A DNA stretch of 64,000 nucleotides from positions 1 through 64,000 of the forward strand of contig JAUNSG010000009.1 in the NCBI GenBank assembly GCA_030539335.1, in the 5' to 3' direction. Made by a program: the position numbers and the translations under genes. Below, piece by piece: positions 44,012 through 52,067 of this stretch (positions are counted from its first letter, which is position 1; every line of letters starts with the position of its first letter). The notes below the pieces were generated by a model, which made no database searches, was not told where the DNA came from, and saw nothing but the letters and a program-made list of their open reading frames with translations. This DNA comes from Eubacteriales bacterium (GTDB taxonomy: Bacteria > Bacillota > Clostridia > Oscillospirales > Butyricicoccaceae).

Positions 44012-44955
44012 GCCTGTCGTTCCTCCTCTTCGGCCTGCTGTGTCTGTGCATTCCAGACATATCTTCCTTCCCCGGTCAGCATCCCGCAATCCGCGCAATG
44101 CATCTGAAACAGCATACAAAATCCGCTTTCCTCCGTCAGCTGCGCCGGGTTTTCCTGAAAAAAGGTGCGCTCCTCATCGCATACGATGGTGAGCGTCACA
44201 CCGTGCAGCTCACTCTTACAGCTCCGGCACAGCGCCATTTCCAAGACATTGGGAAAATACTGCTGCGCCTTCCCATCGGCGTGATGGGCATCCAGATGCT
44301 CATCAAACAGGACGATTTCCCGTTTGCAGTCCGGACACACCGCGCGCAGATAGCCTGCGGTCGGATGGCGCCAGACCGAAAACACCTCGCTCCCACAGAA
44401 GCATTTGAGCTTACCGCGGATGCAGTCCTGCGGCTCGACCGTACAGGAGAGCGGCTGGATGCAGGAATGCAGCCGCTCCGGAAGCAGCTGCTTCTGCTCC
44501 TCGCTCCACACGGTTTTGACCGGCTTGTACTCCGTCTCCATGATCGACCAGACCAGATGGTCCTGTGCGATTCCGGAGATCTTGTCGAAAATGCGATTCG
44601 ACGTCAGCGCAATCAGCCCAAAGAGACACCAGAACACCTGATGACACACGACTGCTTCAAGCAAAAGTACCACTGCCAGCCCCAGGCTGAGACAGCCGCC
44701 CAGCCAGCACAGCCGTCTGACCCAGCGCAGGCCGCGATACCGCTTTTCCTGCCGCGGAATGCGGGAAAAAACCTCCCGCGCTTCCTTCCGACAGCGGCGC
44801 GCAATCCGATTGCGGATCTCCTGTCTGCGCTGTGGATGGCAGTTCTCCCGCCGCTCCGTCACAATATCCTCCTGATATTCATCCAAAACATCCAGCAGGT
44901 AGCGATAGGCGATGATATATTTTTTCATATTCTTTGGAATCTGTTGCTGTTCCAT
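44008..44955 (-). CDS. Hypothetical membrane protein with zinc-ribbon-like cysteine pairs
   Basis: 315 residues from ATG 44955 (AGGTG just upstream). Basic N-terminal helical part with many Arg (about 1-75), two hydrophobic helices (WLGGCLSLGLAVVLLLEAVV and VFWCLFGLIALTSN), then a cytoplasmic part with four Cys pairs: KCFCGSE, AVCPDCKRE, ALCRSCKSE and MHCADCGM, i.e. two ribbon-like units. No family recognised. Its stop overlaps the addB start (ATGA-like overlap of four), so it is translated with addBA; a link to DNA repair is only positional. Confidence 0.72.
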   Translation of the reverse strand: MEQQQIPKNMKKYIIAYRYLLDVLDEYQEDIVTERRENCHPQRRQEIRNRIARRCRKEAREVFSRIPRQEKRYRGLRWVRRLCWLGGCLSLGLAVVLLLEAVVCHQVFWCLFGLIALTSNRIFDKISGIAQDHLVWSIMETEYKPVKTVWSEEQKQLLPERLHSCIQPLSCTVEPQDCIRGKLKCFCGSEVFSVWRHPTAGYLRAVCPDCKREIVLFDEHLDAHHADGKAQQYFPNVLEMALCRSCKSELHGVTLTIVCDEERTFFQENPAQLTEESGFCMLFQMHCADCGMLTGEGRYVWNAQTQQAEEEERQA

Positions 44956-45012
44956 TGGACACCTCGTATAAGGAAGCCCGGATGCATCCGCACTTCCGAA
45001 ATCGTTTTTCTC

Positions 45013-45041
45013 AGTATAGCATATCTGCTCAAAATACAAAA
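45013..45041 (-). promoter_or_regulatory. Probable promoter for the addBA operon
   Basis: TGC-TATACT (minus strand; -10 at 45013-45018), extended; -35 TTTTGT at 45036-45041 is weak. Confidence 0.45.
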
Positions 45042-45489
45042 GAGACCTGCGGATGGTCACGGGAATTTCCCGCATCGTCATAAATTGTTTGCATTTCTTT
45101 CACAATACAGCCGCAATTGTTTCGAGATTTGGTCACAATTCCCTGGTAGTATATATGCATGGAAGGCAATTCACCAAAAACCAATTACTGCTCTGTCGGC
45201 GGATGCTATTCTGATTGCCATGAGAGGATGGACAAGACCACATTCTTTCCCTAGATCCGCCGGCAGACAGACTAACAAATCCTGTGGCTGCTGCCATAGC
45301 TTACATATATTAAAACACTCCTCTTTTTGTGTTTGATCCGTTTGGATCGTTTCATATTTTTTCTTTCTTTTTCCTATTTTTCATATGAGAAAAGCAGACA
45401 TCCCAATTACGATGTCTGCTTTTTCTCGCCCAATTTTGGGCACAACAAACCGGCCAACGCATCCCGCGGCCGGTCTTGCTATTCTCTTT
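45042..45489. other. Gene-free interval with a long-range hairpin and two terminators
   Basis: About 450 bases without a convincing gene. CTGTCGGCGGAT (45192-45203) can pair along 12 bases with ATCCGCCGGCAG (45255-45266); a smaller TGGC/GCCA hairpin lies at about 45285-45296. A short GATCC/GGATC hairpin and then a strong terminator (45393-45424) follow. A 31-codon frame from ATG 45159 encodes a Cys-rich peptide (NYCSVGGCYSDCHERM) but has no ribosome site. Upstream promoter unclear. It may be a small plus-strand RNA. Confidence 0.45.
45392..45426 (+). terminator. Intrinsic terminator before the dedA pair
   Basis: AGCAGACATC/GATGTCTGCT (45394-45420), then TTTTTC on the plus strand. No plus-strand gene precedes it, hence the idea of a small RNA upstream; in reverse it may end the dedA transcript. 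Confidence 0.85.
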
Positions 45490-45987
45490 TCAAACAAACA
45501 GCCAACTGGCGAAATAGCCGAGGCCAATGCCAACCGCATTATACACCGCCACGCCGCACACCGTCCCAAGCATGTAATTCCTCAGCGGCATCCGGGAGAT
45601 GCCCGCGAGCAGCGAACCCAGCGTCCGCATGACCGGAATCAGGCGGCAGACAAACATTGTCCACCAGTTTCCGTTTCGGATGCGTTCCAAATAGCGCTCG
45701 ATTTTTTCCAGATATTTTCCGCTGTGGCGTTTGATCCAGCGCTCTGCAACTTTGTCCCCCAGCATGCCGAACAGATACAGAATCAGGCAGCCGAGATTGG
45801 CGCCGATCAGCATGGCCAGATAGACAATGAGCAGGTGATGTCCACTCTCCCCCGCAAACAGCCCCGCCGCCGGGAGGATCACCCCCGCCGGCATACCGGG
45901 GCAGTTCATCGCCTCCAGCAGAGATATGAAAAACAGGACAAACAGTCCATATTGATCGATCAATTCCAGCGCGGATGTAATGGTCAT
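45490..45987 (-). CDS. DedA/SNARE-associated family membrane protein
   Basis: 165 residues, about four to five hydrophobic segments. The N-terminus has the DedA pattern (FFISLLEAMNCPGMPAGVIL), the middle has CLILYLFGMLGDKVAERW, and the C-terminal part CRLIPVMRTLGSLLAGISRM is the conserved FIPGxR-like segment. DedA proteins act as undecaprenyl-phosphate or phospholipid flippases. It is shorter than typical 200-residue members. Its start overlaps the previous gene by four bases (ATGA). Confidence 0.87.
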   Translation of the reverse strand: MTITSALELIDQYGLFVLFFISLLEAMNCPGMPAGVILPAAGLFAGESGHHLLIVYLAMLIGANLGCLILYLFGMLGDKVAERWIKRHSGKYLEKIERYLERIRNGNWWTMFVCRLIPVMRTLGSLLAGISRMPLRNYMLGTVCGVAVYNAVGIGLGYFASWLFV

Positions 45988-46220
45988 TCGGATTCCTCTC
46001 TTTTCTCATCCACTTCCGTCTCCTCCGCCGCTTTCTCCTGTTCCGCATCCTCCCAGCGGTCATTCAGCATTTCGTCCCACATAGAACCCTTCTTATGCGG
46101 CAGACGGCGGAACAACGGTACGCCGATTCCATAGATCAGAAAAAACATGCCGAAAAACAGCAGAACCGGCAGAACCTCATCCCGAAAAAACGGGCTTATC
46201 AAGGGTATTGTATACAGCAT
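45984..46220 (-). CDS. Small hypothetical membrane protein
   Basis: 78 residues from ATG 46220 with AAAGGAGA about 9 bases upstream. One membrane helix (LPVLLFFGMFFLIYGIGVPLF) followed by a basic patch and a highly acidic tail (EDAEQEKAAEETEVDEK). No family recognised. Coupled to the DedA gene by an ATGA overlap, so it may assist it (inference). Promoter at 46263-46291. Confidence 0.75.
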   Translation of the reverse strand: MLYTIPLISPFFRDEVLPVLLFFGMFFLIYGIGVPLFRRLPHKKGSMWDEMLNDRWEDAEQEKAAEETEVDEKREESE

Positions 46221-46262
46221 AGGTGCCGTTCTCCTTTTCACTATTATTCCTCTCTGATTCTC

Positions 46263-46291
46263 ATAATAGCCGGATTATCTGCTCAGTTCAA
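46263..46291 (-). promoter_or_regulatory. Promoter for the small membrane protein-dedA pair
   Basis: TTGAAC (46286-46291), 17 bases, TATTAT (46263-46268) on the minus strand. Confidence 0.75.
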
Positions 46292-46398
46292 CTGTTTTTT
46301 GTATTTTTTACACACTATTCATATTGATGAGACAAGAAGCGGCCGCATGATTTCTCACACAGCCGCTCCGCCATTCCCGATATATCCATTTCCACGCA

Positions 46399-48711
46399 TC
46401 AGGCGGTCCGTTTGTCCAGATAGACAACCGCCGCCGTCATGTCGTCCGGCGCACCGCGTGCGGAGGCCTCCAGCACGATCCGTGCCGCCAGCTCCCGCGC
46501 ACTCAGATGCATACTCTGCATCAGCATATCCTCGATCCAAACCGAGGAACTGCCGCCGGAATCCATCACACCGTCACTCAGCAATACCATCGCATCGCCG
46601 CTCCCCATGCGGAAGCGTGTGACGTCCATCTCACCGGATTCCTCCAGTCCCGCGGGCAGCGTAGAAGAGAGGATCTTTCGAATCCGGATGCTCCCGTCGC
46701 CATCCACCGCGCGGATAAAGCTGGGCGCGGCGCCGCACTTGATCGACTGCGCCGTTCCGGTGAACAGGTCGATCGTCCCGACATCCAGCGTCGCAAACGA
46801 ATTGCCCTGGGTGCGCAGTTTGAGCGCCGGCCCGATCGTCCGCACCACATCCGCCGCGTCAATCCCCGCCTTGAGGAAGCGCTCTGCCATACGGACAATG
46901 GTGCCGGATTCCTCCGCTGCCTTTTTGCCCGTTCCCATGCCGTCGGACAGGATGACACAGGCCACGCCTTCCTCGGTCGTAAACCAGCTCGTCGTATCCC
47001 CGGAAACCGTTTCCCCTTCCCGTGTCTTGGCGCCGATGCCAATCGTGATGCGGTATGGTTCCTGTTCGCGGAACAGCAGACTCGTCCCGCCTGGGCCGCT
47101 GACGCTTTCCGGCCCGGTGAGCTTTTTACCCATCAGTGCACTCAGCCCGGACAAAAAGCCATCCCGGTTTTGGATGATCCGCGGCATGCATTCCCCGGAC
47201 AATTCCAGATGCATCCGTCCGTTGTAATCGCGCCATGCCGCCGCGGTCCGCACACCGCCGAAGGCCTCCGCATACTGTCGCAGCTCCTGTTCCCGGTTGG
47301 GCATCGCCTCCGGCCCGGTGCTCATGTACTCGCCGATCTGTTTCAGCACGCCGGTCACACCCGCGTATTGCTGGGCAATCAGCTTGCGTCCCTGCTCACT
47401 CCGCCGTGCATTCTGCCGCCGCTGATACAGCGCATCCATCCCCTCATTGATGGCCAGAATGAAGTCCGAAAACCGCAGGCACTGTGCCGCAAAGTGTCCC
47501 GGGAAATCCGAAACAGAGACATGTCCGGTCCGCAGAAGCTGTCCGGAAACCGCATCCAGTGTCCGAATCGTCGCCAGCTTATCCCGCTCCCAACACAACT
47601 CGCGGGAGCTGCACCGACGGCAGACACGGTCGGCCGTCCGGTCAAACACTGCCCCGAGGTCGTTGTCCTCCTTGCGCCGCAGAACCCCGCGCGTCAGCGC
47701 CTCATACATCTCCGAAAACGCCTCCGAGGCCGCTGTCGCATAGCGGTTCGCCACCCGGCAGACACGCGCGGCATAATCCGTCGGCTCCGGATCGGTCGGC
47801 AGCATGACCTCCCGCACGCGACGCCAGATACGGTCCGGTACGACAAGGAAAATCGCCGCTGCAATGCAGGCCTCACAAAAGCTGTACGGACGGAAGCTGT
47901 CCCCCAGCAGGCCCGCCGCTCCGGTACCGAGCAAAAAGACGGCGGCAAACACAACCCGTCCACCGCGCGTAAAAAATCCGGAAATCATGCCCGCAAAGGC
48001 AAAAATCCCGGCATACAGCCAGCCCTCCGCCCCAGCGGCATCCATCGCGACCCCCATGCCGGCGCCTTGCGCCGCGCCATAGGCAAAGCCGCCCAGATAG
48101 GCGACGCCCATCACAAGAAACGCCGCTGCGATCCGCGATGGAGAAAACATATCCCAAAGCAAGAGTGGATACAGGGCAATCAGCCCACTCGCCGCCAGCG
48201 TCATCACGCCGCCAAAGCGCAAGGTCTGCGCGTAAATCCGTTTGCTGTAGGCCGCCATATAAAAATAGGTCATGGCAAAGGCCAGCACCAGCTCGGCCGA
48301 GAAATACAACACGGCATCCACCGTGAAATTGGCGCCGGTCACGAACAAAAAGCCGGTCATACACGTCGCAAGGGATGCGCTGAGCGGCAGGAACCATTTG
48401 CTCTCCACCATTCCGGTCCCGGAAAATACCGTCGCCGCCGTCATAACAATCAGCGCGGCTCCTGCGTATTTGACGCCCTCTGCCCCCGGATGCGCCAGCA
48501 GATAGCCGCAGAACGTACCCAAAACGGCACTGAATCCATTGCCAAAGCTGCAGCACGCCGCTGCATAGGCAATGCCAAACGGAGAACAGTTTGACAGTAC
48601 GGTTGCCGTTGAAAGCAGCGCCGCCATGGCAAAATGAAACGCCGCACGCGCGGTATTGCGTTTTCGGTCATTGGAAAATATTCGTTGCTTTTGCTTCTGC
48701 TTGTCCGGCAT
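46399..48711 (-). CDS. spoIIE: Stage II sporulation protein E
   Basis: 770 residues. Multipass membrane phosphatase at the asymmetric septum that dephosphorylates SpoIIAA and thereby frees sigma-F. Ten or so membrane helices fill about residues 20-300; a central region with paired cysteines (VCRRCSSRELCWERD) follows; the C-terminal PP2C domain (about 555-770) has ILSDGMGTGKKAAEES and VLLSDGVMDSGG, the metal aspartates. ATG at 48711 with AGGAGGG upstream; the frame runs open for 280 codons further but that part is unrelated and crosses yjdF on the other strand. Controlled by a Spo0A-type promoter. Confidence 0.96.
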   Translation of the reverse strand: MPDKQKQKQRIFSNDRKRNTARAAFHFAMAALLSTATVLSNCSPFGIAYAAACCSFGNGFSAVLGTFCGYLLAHPGAEGVKYAGAALIVMTAATVFSGTGMVESKWFLPLSASLATCMTGFLFVTGANFTVDAVLYFSAELVLAFAMTYFYMAAYSKRIYAQTLRFGGVMTLAASGLIALYPLLLWDMFSPSRIAAAFLVMGVAYLGGFAYGAAQGAGMGVAMDAAGAEGWLYAGIFAFAGMISGFFTRGGRVVFAAVFLLGTGAAGLLGDSFRPYSFCEACIAAAIFLVVPDRIWRRVREVMLPTDPEPTDYAARVCRVANRYATAASEAFSEMYEALTRGVLRRKEDNDLGAVFDRTADRVCRRCSSRELCWERDKLATIRTLDAVSGQLLRTGHVSVSDFPGHFAAQCLRFSDFILAINEGMDALYQRRQNARRSEQGRKLIAQQYAGVTGVLKQIGEYMSTGPEAMPNREQELRQYAEAFGGVRTAAAWRDYNGRMHLELSGECMPRIIQNRDGFLSGLSALMGKKLTGPESVSGPGGTSLLFREQEPYRITIGIGAKTREGETVSGDTTSWFTTEEGVACVILSDGMGTGKKAAEESGTIVRMAERFLKAGIDAADVVRTIGPALKLRTQGNSFATLDVGTIDLFTGTAQSIKCGAAPSFIRAVDGDGSIRIRKILSSTLPAGLEESGEMDVTRFRMGSGDAMVLLSDGVMDSGGSSSVWIEDMLMQSMHLSARELAARIVLEASARGAPDDMTAAVVYLDKRTA

Positions 48712-48738
48712 GACGCTGTCCCTCCTGTCAGTGAAACC

Positions 48739-48798
48739 ATTATAGCCGCTGACGTCTGGGAAAATGGTCGAATCTTCCAGTTTGCAGAATTTGTCGAA
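48739..48798 (-). promoter_or_regulatory. Spo0A-type promoter of spoIIE
   Basis: Minus-strand -10 TATAAT (48739-48744). A near-0A box GGTCGAA (48766-48772, plus-strand reading) is 21 bases upstream, over the -35, and an exact TGTCGAA box lies at 48792-48798. This spacing matches the Spo0A-activated sigma-A promoters of B. subtilis. Confidence 0.78.
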
Positions 48799-48833
48799 CA
48801 GTTTTTGGAATATTTTTGAAATTATGTTCTCTC

Positions 48834-48863
48834 TTGACACGCCTTCTCCCTCTCGCGTACAAT
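48834..48863 (+). promoter_or_regulatory. Promoter for yjdF
   Basis: TTGACA (48834-48839), 18 bases, TACAAT (48858-48863). Confidence 0.75.
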
Positions 48864-48867
48864 AGGA

Positions 48868-48984
48868 ATGCAGAGAGAAAAAACACGGTCCGGTCGGTAG
48901 TCCGGACGCAGTATTCCATACTGTCAGTAACCTGCCTCCTTGGTTGTCCATCCTCTGTGGTTCTATATTAAGGAGGATTTGGCT
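48868..48984 (+). promoter_or_regulatory. Candidate yjdF-motif (azaaromatic-type) riboswitch leader
   Basis: The leader upstream of yjdF folds as a multi-helix junction: closing CAGAG/CTCTG (48871-48875 with 48953-48957), hairpins GTCCGG/CCGGAC (about 48888-48906), CAGTA/TACTG (about 48909-48923) and AACC/GGTT (about 48929-48944), then the ribosome site AAGGAGG at 48970. The yjdF RNA motif normally precedes this gene and senses azaaromatic compounds; the match here is by position and general shape, not by conserved bases checked. Confidence 0.65.
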
Positions 48985-49407
48985 ATGGAACGAACAACCA
49001 TTCATCTGACGGTCTGCTTTGAAGCACCCTTCTGGATCGGTGTATACGAACGCACATCCGGCGGGCGGTATGAAGTATGCAAGATCACCTTTGGCGCGGA
49101 GCCGAGGGAATATGAGGTATACGAGTACCTGCTTCAAAACTGGCGTCAATTGCGTTTCAGTCCGTCTGTCCGCGCAGACGAGGACGCAGACAAGCCCTGC
49201 AATCCCAAACGACTCCAGCGGGAGATCCGCCGGCAGCTCCGGGACAGCAGTGGTATTGGAACCAAGGCACAACAGGCGCTCCAGCTCCAGCGGGAGCAGA
49301 GCAAGCAGGAACGGCACATCCGTTCCCGCGAACAAAAGGAAGCCGAAAAGCAGCGGCGGTTTGAACTGCGTCAGGCCAAGCGGAAGGAAAAGCACAGAGG
49401 GCATTAG
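48985..49407 (+). CDS. yjdF: YjdF-family protein (DUF2992)
   Basis: 140 residues. The N-terminus TIHLTVCFEAPFWIGVYER and the basic, Gln/Arg-rich C-terminal helix (LQREQSKQERHIRSREQKEA) are the YjdF hallmark. The function is unknown; the gene is often under a riboswitch that responds to toxic azaaromatics, so it may deal with them. ATG at 48985 with AAGGAGG 7 bases upstream; the frame from 48940 adds leader sequence. The stop codon TAG sits in the loop of the terminator hairpin. Confidence 0.88.
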   Translation: MERTTIHLTVCFEAPFWIGVYERTSGGRYEVCKITFGAEPREYEVYEYLLQNWRQLRFSPSVRADEDADKPCNPKRLQREIRRQLRDSSGIGTKAQQALQLQREQSKQERHIRSREQKEAEKQRRFELRQAKRKEKHRGH

Positions 49408-49423
49408 CCCTCTGTGCTTTTGT
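49389..49423 (+). terminator. Terminator overlapping the yjdF stop codon
   Basis: AAGCACAGAGGGC/GCCCTCTGTGCTT stem with the stop codon in the loop, followed by TTTTG. Confidence 0.88.
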
Positions 49424-49438
49424 AATCCGGAAATAAAA

Positions 49439-50299
49439 TCAATCAGCAAAATGCATATTAGAAAATGGATAGTTTGTCCATGAATAATCGTTCGTGCAAA
49501 GCCATCCCAATTTTCCGTTGCTTGTTTTAAACTGCACATAAGCGGTGGTCTTTGACGACACATAAGCTTTTTGAGGATATACTTTCGTTCCCTTACTTAC
49601 AGTAAAAGAACCACCTGACTTATTATGATTTTTATAAAATTTTATTGCTTTTGCCGTTTTCAGTGCACCATTTTTCTTCACACTCGATGTACCCACCATT
49701 GCATACGTCTGATAAAACTGATAGGTATTCCCCGTAACCTTACTGACCTTCCCACTGCTCAGTTTATAAACGACCTTGTCCCAGTGATTTCCTGTCAGGC
49801 AATCCACGTCCAAGGCACGATCCATTGCAACGGTAAACTGCCCCTTCCCATTCGTAGAGACAACCTTTCCACAGTTTCTGTGATACATCTTCTGTGTACT
49901 ATAGTCAGAATCGGTCGTTAAATTCCATATCCGCGTCAGCTTTTTGTTCTTATACTGATACAATGCGGAGTATCGAATGTCTTCCGAGTCTGCATATGCA
50001 TAAATCCAAATATTCAGACCCTTCGTCTTTGTATTGCAGTTAAAGATCTGCATATGGGCCTCATAAAATGACGAATCCAATGTAATTGTTTTTATTGTCT
50101 TACCATTAATTTTGACCTTGATCTTATTCGAACTGAGCGAATAGGAAATCTTCTCCTTGCTACCACTTTGATCAAGATTATAGTGATATGTTTTCTTCTC
50201 TTTTAAATTATTGACGCTTGCAGCCTGTGATGGCGGTGTTGCCAAACCGATTACAAACACCAAGCTTAACACAAACAATATTTTCTGAATGTTCTTCAT
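49439..50299 (-). CDS. Secreted hypothetical protein with C-terminal SH3-like segment
   Basis: 286 residues, AT-rich and Lys/Ser/Thr-rich. Signal peptide (about 1-27, ending SQAAS). The last 75 residues (AIKFYKNHNKSGGSFTVSKG, then KTTAYVQFKTSNGKLGWLC) read as a bacterial SH3-like domain for wall binding; the rest is beta-rich without known motifs (SLSSNKIKVKINGKTIKTIT). No membrane anchor. AGAGGAG before the ATG. First gene of the AT-rich accessory island. Confidence 0.75.
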   Translation of the reverse strand: MKNIQKILFVLSLVFVIGLATPPSQAASVNNLKEKKTYHYNLDQSGSKEKISYSLSSNKIKVKINGKTIKTITLDSSFYEAHMQIFNCNTKTKGLNIWIYAYADSEDIRYSALYQYKNKKLTRIWNLTTDSDYSTQKMYHRNCGKVVSTNGKGQFTVAMDRALDVDCLTGNHWDKVVYKLSSGKVSKVTGNTYQFYQTYAMVGTSSVKKNGALKTAKAIKFYKNHNKSGGSFTVSKGTKVYPQKAYVSSKTTAYVQFKTSNGKLGWLCTNDYSWTNYPFSNMHFAD

Positions 50300-50345
50300 G
50301 CAAGTTCTCCTCTAAAAATAGTTTGTATCTGCAATCGTTGATCTT

Positions 50346-50945
50346 TTAGGAAATTTTGGAGTACTTTAATTCGATCCCTCCAGCACGATATTGATTATAA
50401 TACTTTATAACGGTTGTTTCTGTGGACTTTTTCCCATTCTTATAATATTTATCGACATAATTATCATTCGTATACCAAGTATGTCCCAGACTCATATTTT
50501 TACTCAGAGTTCCTTTTTTCAGTTGATAAAAATCAAAAAACTCACTATCAGAAAAACGCTTATAATAAGTCATCGTCTTTTTGCTGCTCTTATAAATCAA
50601 ATATCCTCCCGCTGGCCATGTGTATGCTTTCAGAGGTTTTATCTTTTTCTTATAGTAAGTCAGCACTAAAACAGAATCTTTTGGTTGGGAATAGTGCTTG
50701 CCTCCAGAATAGGTCGAAAGGAACAATTCCTTCGTACCATCTTTATTGATGTCGAGTACTTTGTAATACTTATATTTGCTTCTCTTATACGTCTTGGATC
50801 CGATTTTATAAGAGCCAGATTTTGAGTTTAATACGGTTCTATACCAATTACTTTTGGTAACCGATGCGGCTTGTGCATTATTCTGCGGGACGAATACAAC
50901 GACCAACATAAGCATACATAAAATTCCTAAAATCTTTGATTTCAT
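50346..50945 (-). CDS. Secreted EF-hand-like protein, paralogue A
   Basis: 199 residues. Signal peptide (CMLMLVVVFVPQNNAQAAS), then a Lys/Tyr-rich domain with a calcium-loop-like VLDINKDGTKELFLS (FG-GAP/dockerin-like DxNxDGxxE). Residues 1-75 are nearly identical to the gene at 52563; the C-terminal halves share only scattered residues (LTYY, YQLKKG, YxNGKKS). No anchor. RBS GAGAGGCG; 22 bases after the Ig-like gene, so in its operon. Confidence 0.75.
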   Translation of the reverse strand: MKSKILGILCMLMLVVVFVPQNNAQAASVTKSNWYRTVLNSKSGSYKIGSKTYKRSKYKYYKVLDINKDGTKELFLSTYSGGKHYSQPKDSVLVLTYYKKKIKPLKAYTWPAGGYLIYKSSKKTMTYYKRFSDSEFFDFYQLKKGTLSKNMSLGHTWYTNDNYVDKYYKNGKKSTETTVIKYYNQYRAGGIELKYSKIS

Positions 50946-50967
50946 TTCTTTCGCCTCTCTGATAAAA

Positions 50968-51660
50968 TTAATAACCTACGGCATCTCCATTTGGAAACAT
51001 CGTGCCCTTTGTCTTTCCTAGATAGTTTTTCCCCGACGTAATAGTTACCTTATAGTCAAACTCCCATACATCTGCCCATGCGTCTGGATGCAACGTAATA
51101 TCAATCCGTAATTTCATATTTTTTGTTACATATCGTCCATTTATCCACATTTTACAACTAGTGGTTTTCACTCTGAATTTTGTATTAGAAAGCTGTGTGA
51201 TTGTTCCACTACACTTAATTTGCTCTCCTCCTCCTCGAAAAACAACTTTATTTCCGTTTACAACCAGATGATATGTTTCTTGTCGATTTTCTCCACCAGT
51301 GTACCAATCTCCGTCTAAATAGATGACTTTCACTTTACACTTATACTTTTTGCTGCCAACTTTTGCCGTGATCGTGGTAACGCCATATTTCTTTGCAGTG
51401 ATTTTTCCTTTACTGGATACAGTGGCAACTTTTTTGTTCGAACTGCTCCACGTAACCTTTTTCTTTGTTCCTGTTATCTTTAAGGTTTTCGTTTTTCCCG
51501 GACGAATGACCACAGATGTTGTGTTTAGTTTTACAGTTGTTTTTGCCTGTGCTTTTATCACAGTTGGAACATCGGGCAAAACTGTGGGCGCAACAAATAC
51601 CAGCACAAACATCATTAAAAACGCTGCAAAAAATTTTTTGCTCAACCGCAATGTTTTCAT
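50968..51660 (-). CDS. Secreted Ig-like (BIG_2) domain protein
   Basis: 230 residues. Signal peptide (about 1-38, FVLVFVAPTVLPDVPTVIKA), then one BIG_2 immunoglobulin-like domain (about 42-115: KLNTTSVVIRPGKTKTLKIT, VTWSSSNKKVATVSSKGKIT, YGVTTITAKVG), then about 110 residues of beta-rich sequence (WYTGGENRQETYHLVVNG, KNYLGKTKGTMFPNGD) of unknown type. BIG_2 domains are common in clostridial surface adhesins. No sorting signal. Transcribed from a promoter with an inverted repeat facing the XRE gene. Confidence 0.82.
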   Translation of the reverse strand: MKTLRLSKKFFAAFLMMFVLVFVAPTVLPDVPTVIKAQAKTTVKLNTTSVVIRPGKTKTLKITGTKKKVTWSSSNKKVATVSSKGKITAKKYGVTTITAKVGSKKYKCKVKVIYLDGDWYTGGENRQETYHLVVNGNKVVFRGGGEQIKCSGTITQLSNTKFRVKTTSCKMWINGRYVTKNMKLRIDITLHPDAWADVWEFDYKVTITSGKNYLGKTKGTMFPNGDAVGY

Positions 51661-51709
51661 ATTCTCCTCCCATACATATGTTTATTTTTCCAATTTTTCC
51701 TTTTCTTCC

Positions 51710-51738
51710 ATTTTAGCGAATTTCCCGCTAAAAGTCAA
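51710..51738 (-). promoter_or_regulatory. Promoter with perfect inverted repeat for the secreted-protein operon
   Basis: TTGACT (51733-51738), 17 bases, TAAAAT (51710-51715). TTTTAGCG and CGCTAAAA (51711-51718 and 51726-51733) form an 8-bp inverted repeat exactly between and over the two boxes; likely operator for the divergent XRE regulator. Confidence 0.8.
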
Positions 51739-51794
51739 TGGTAAATATCTATCTCCCTTATACTAATATTATCTTTTTTGAGGGAGCTTTTCTT

Positions 51795-52007
51795 ATGTAT
51801 CAACGCATTCGCGATTTAAGAGAAGATAAGGATCTAACCCAAGCACAAATGGGAAGTATTTTATCATGTAGTCAGCGTGTGTACAGCAATTACGAACGCG
51901 GAGATATTGATATTCCCACTGCGATTTTGATTAAACTAGCTGATTTTCATCAGGTTTCTATTGATTATCTTCTGGAACGGACAACTAATCCAAAAATAAA
52001 TGAGTAA
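51795..52007 (+). CDS. XRE-family (Cro/CI-type) DNA-binding protein
   Basis: 70 residues, only a helix-turn-helix domain: RIRDLREDKDLTQAQMGSIL, RVYSNYERGDIDIPTAIL, KLADFHQVSIDYLLERTTN. Small Cro/CI-like regulator without a sensor part. ATG at 51795 with GAGGGAG 8 bases upstream. Divergent from the secreted-protein operon, whose promoter carries an inverted repeat that it could bind (inference). Confidence 0.88.
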   Translation: MYQRIRDLREDKDLTQAQMGSILSCSQRVYSNYERGDIDIPTAILIKLADFHQVSIDYLLERTTNPKINE

Positions 52008-52025
52008 TTTACAAATTATTTCAAT

Positions 52026-52066
52026 ATAAAAAAGAATCGGAAGCTTTCGCCTCCGATTCTTTTTCA
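52026..52066. terminator. Hairpin terminator after the XRE gene, copy 1
   Basis: AAGAATCGGA/TCCGATTCTT with a T run; the same hairpin recurs at 53430-53465, in both cases just before a sodC fragment. Confidence 0.8.
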
Positions 52067-52067
52067 T

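Noticed and set aside
45159..45254. 31-codon Cys-rich frame
   Set aside because: No ribosome site and it overlaps one arm of the long-range helix; kept only as a remark.
48712..49563. Extension of spoIIE upstream by about 280 codons
   Set aside because: The upstream part crosses yjdF and the Spo0A-type promoter; ATG 48711 has the ribosome site and matches the family start.
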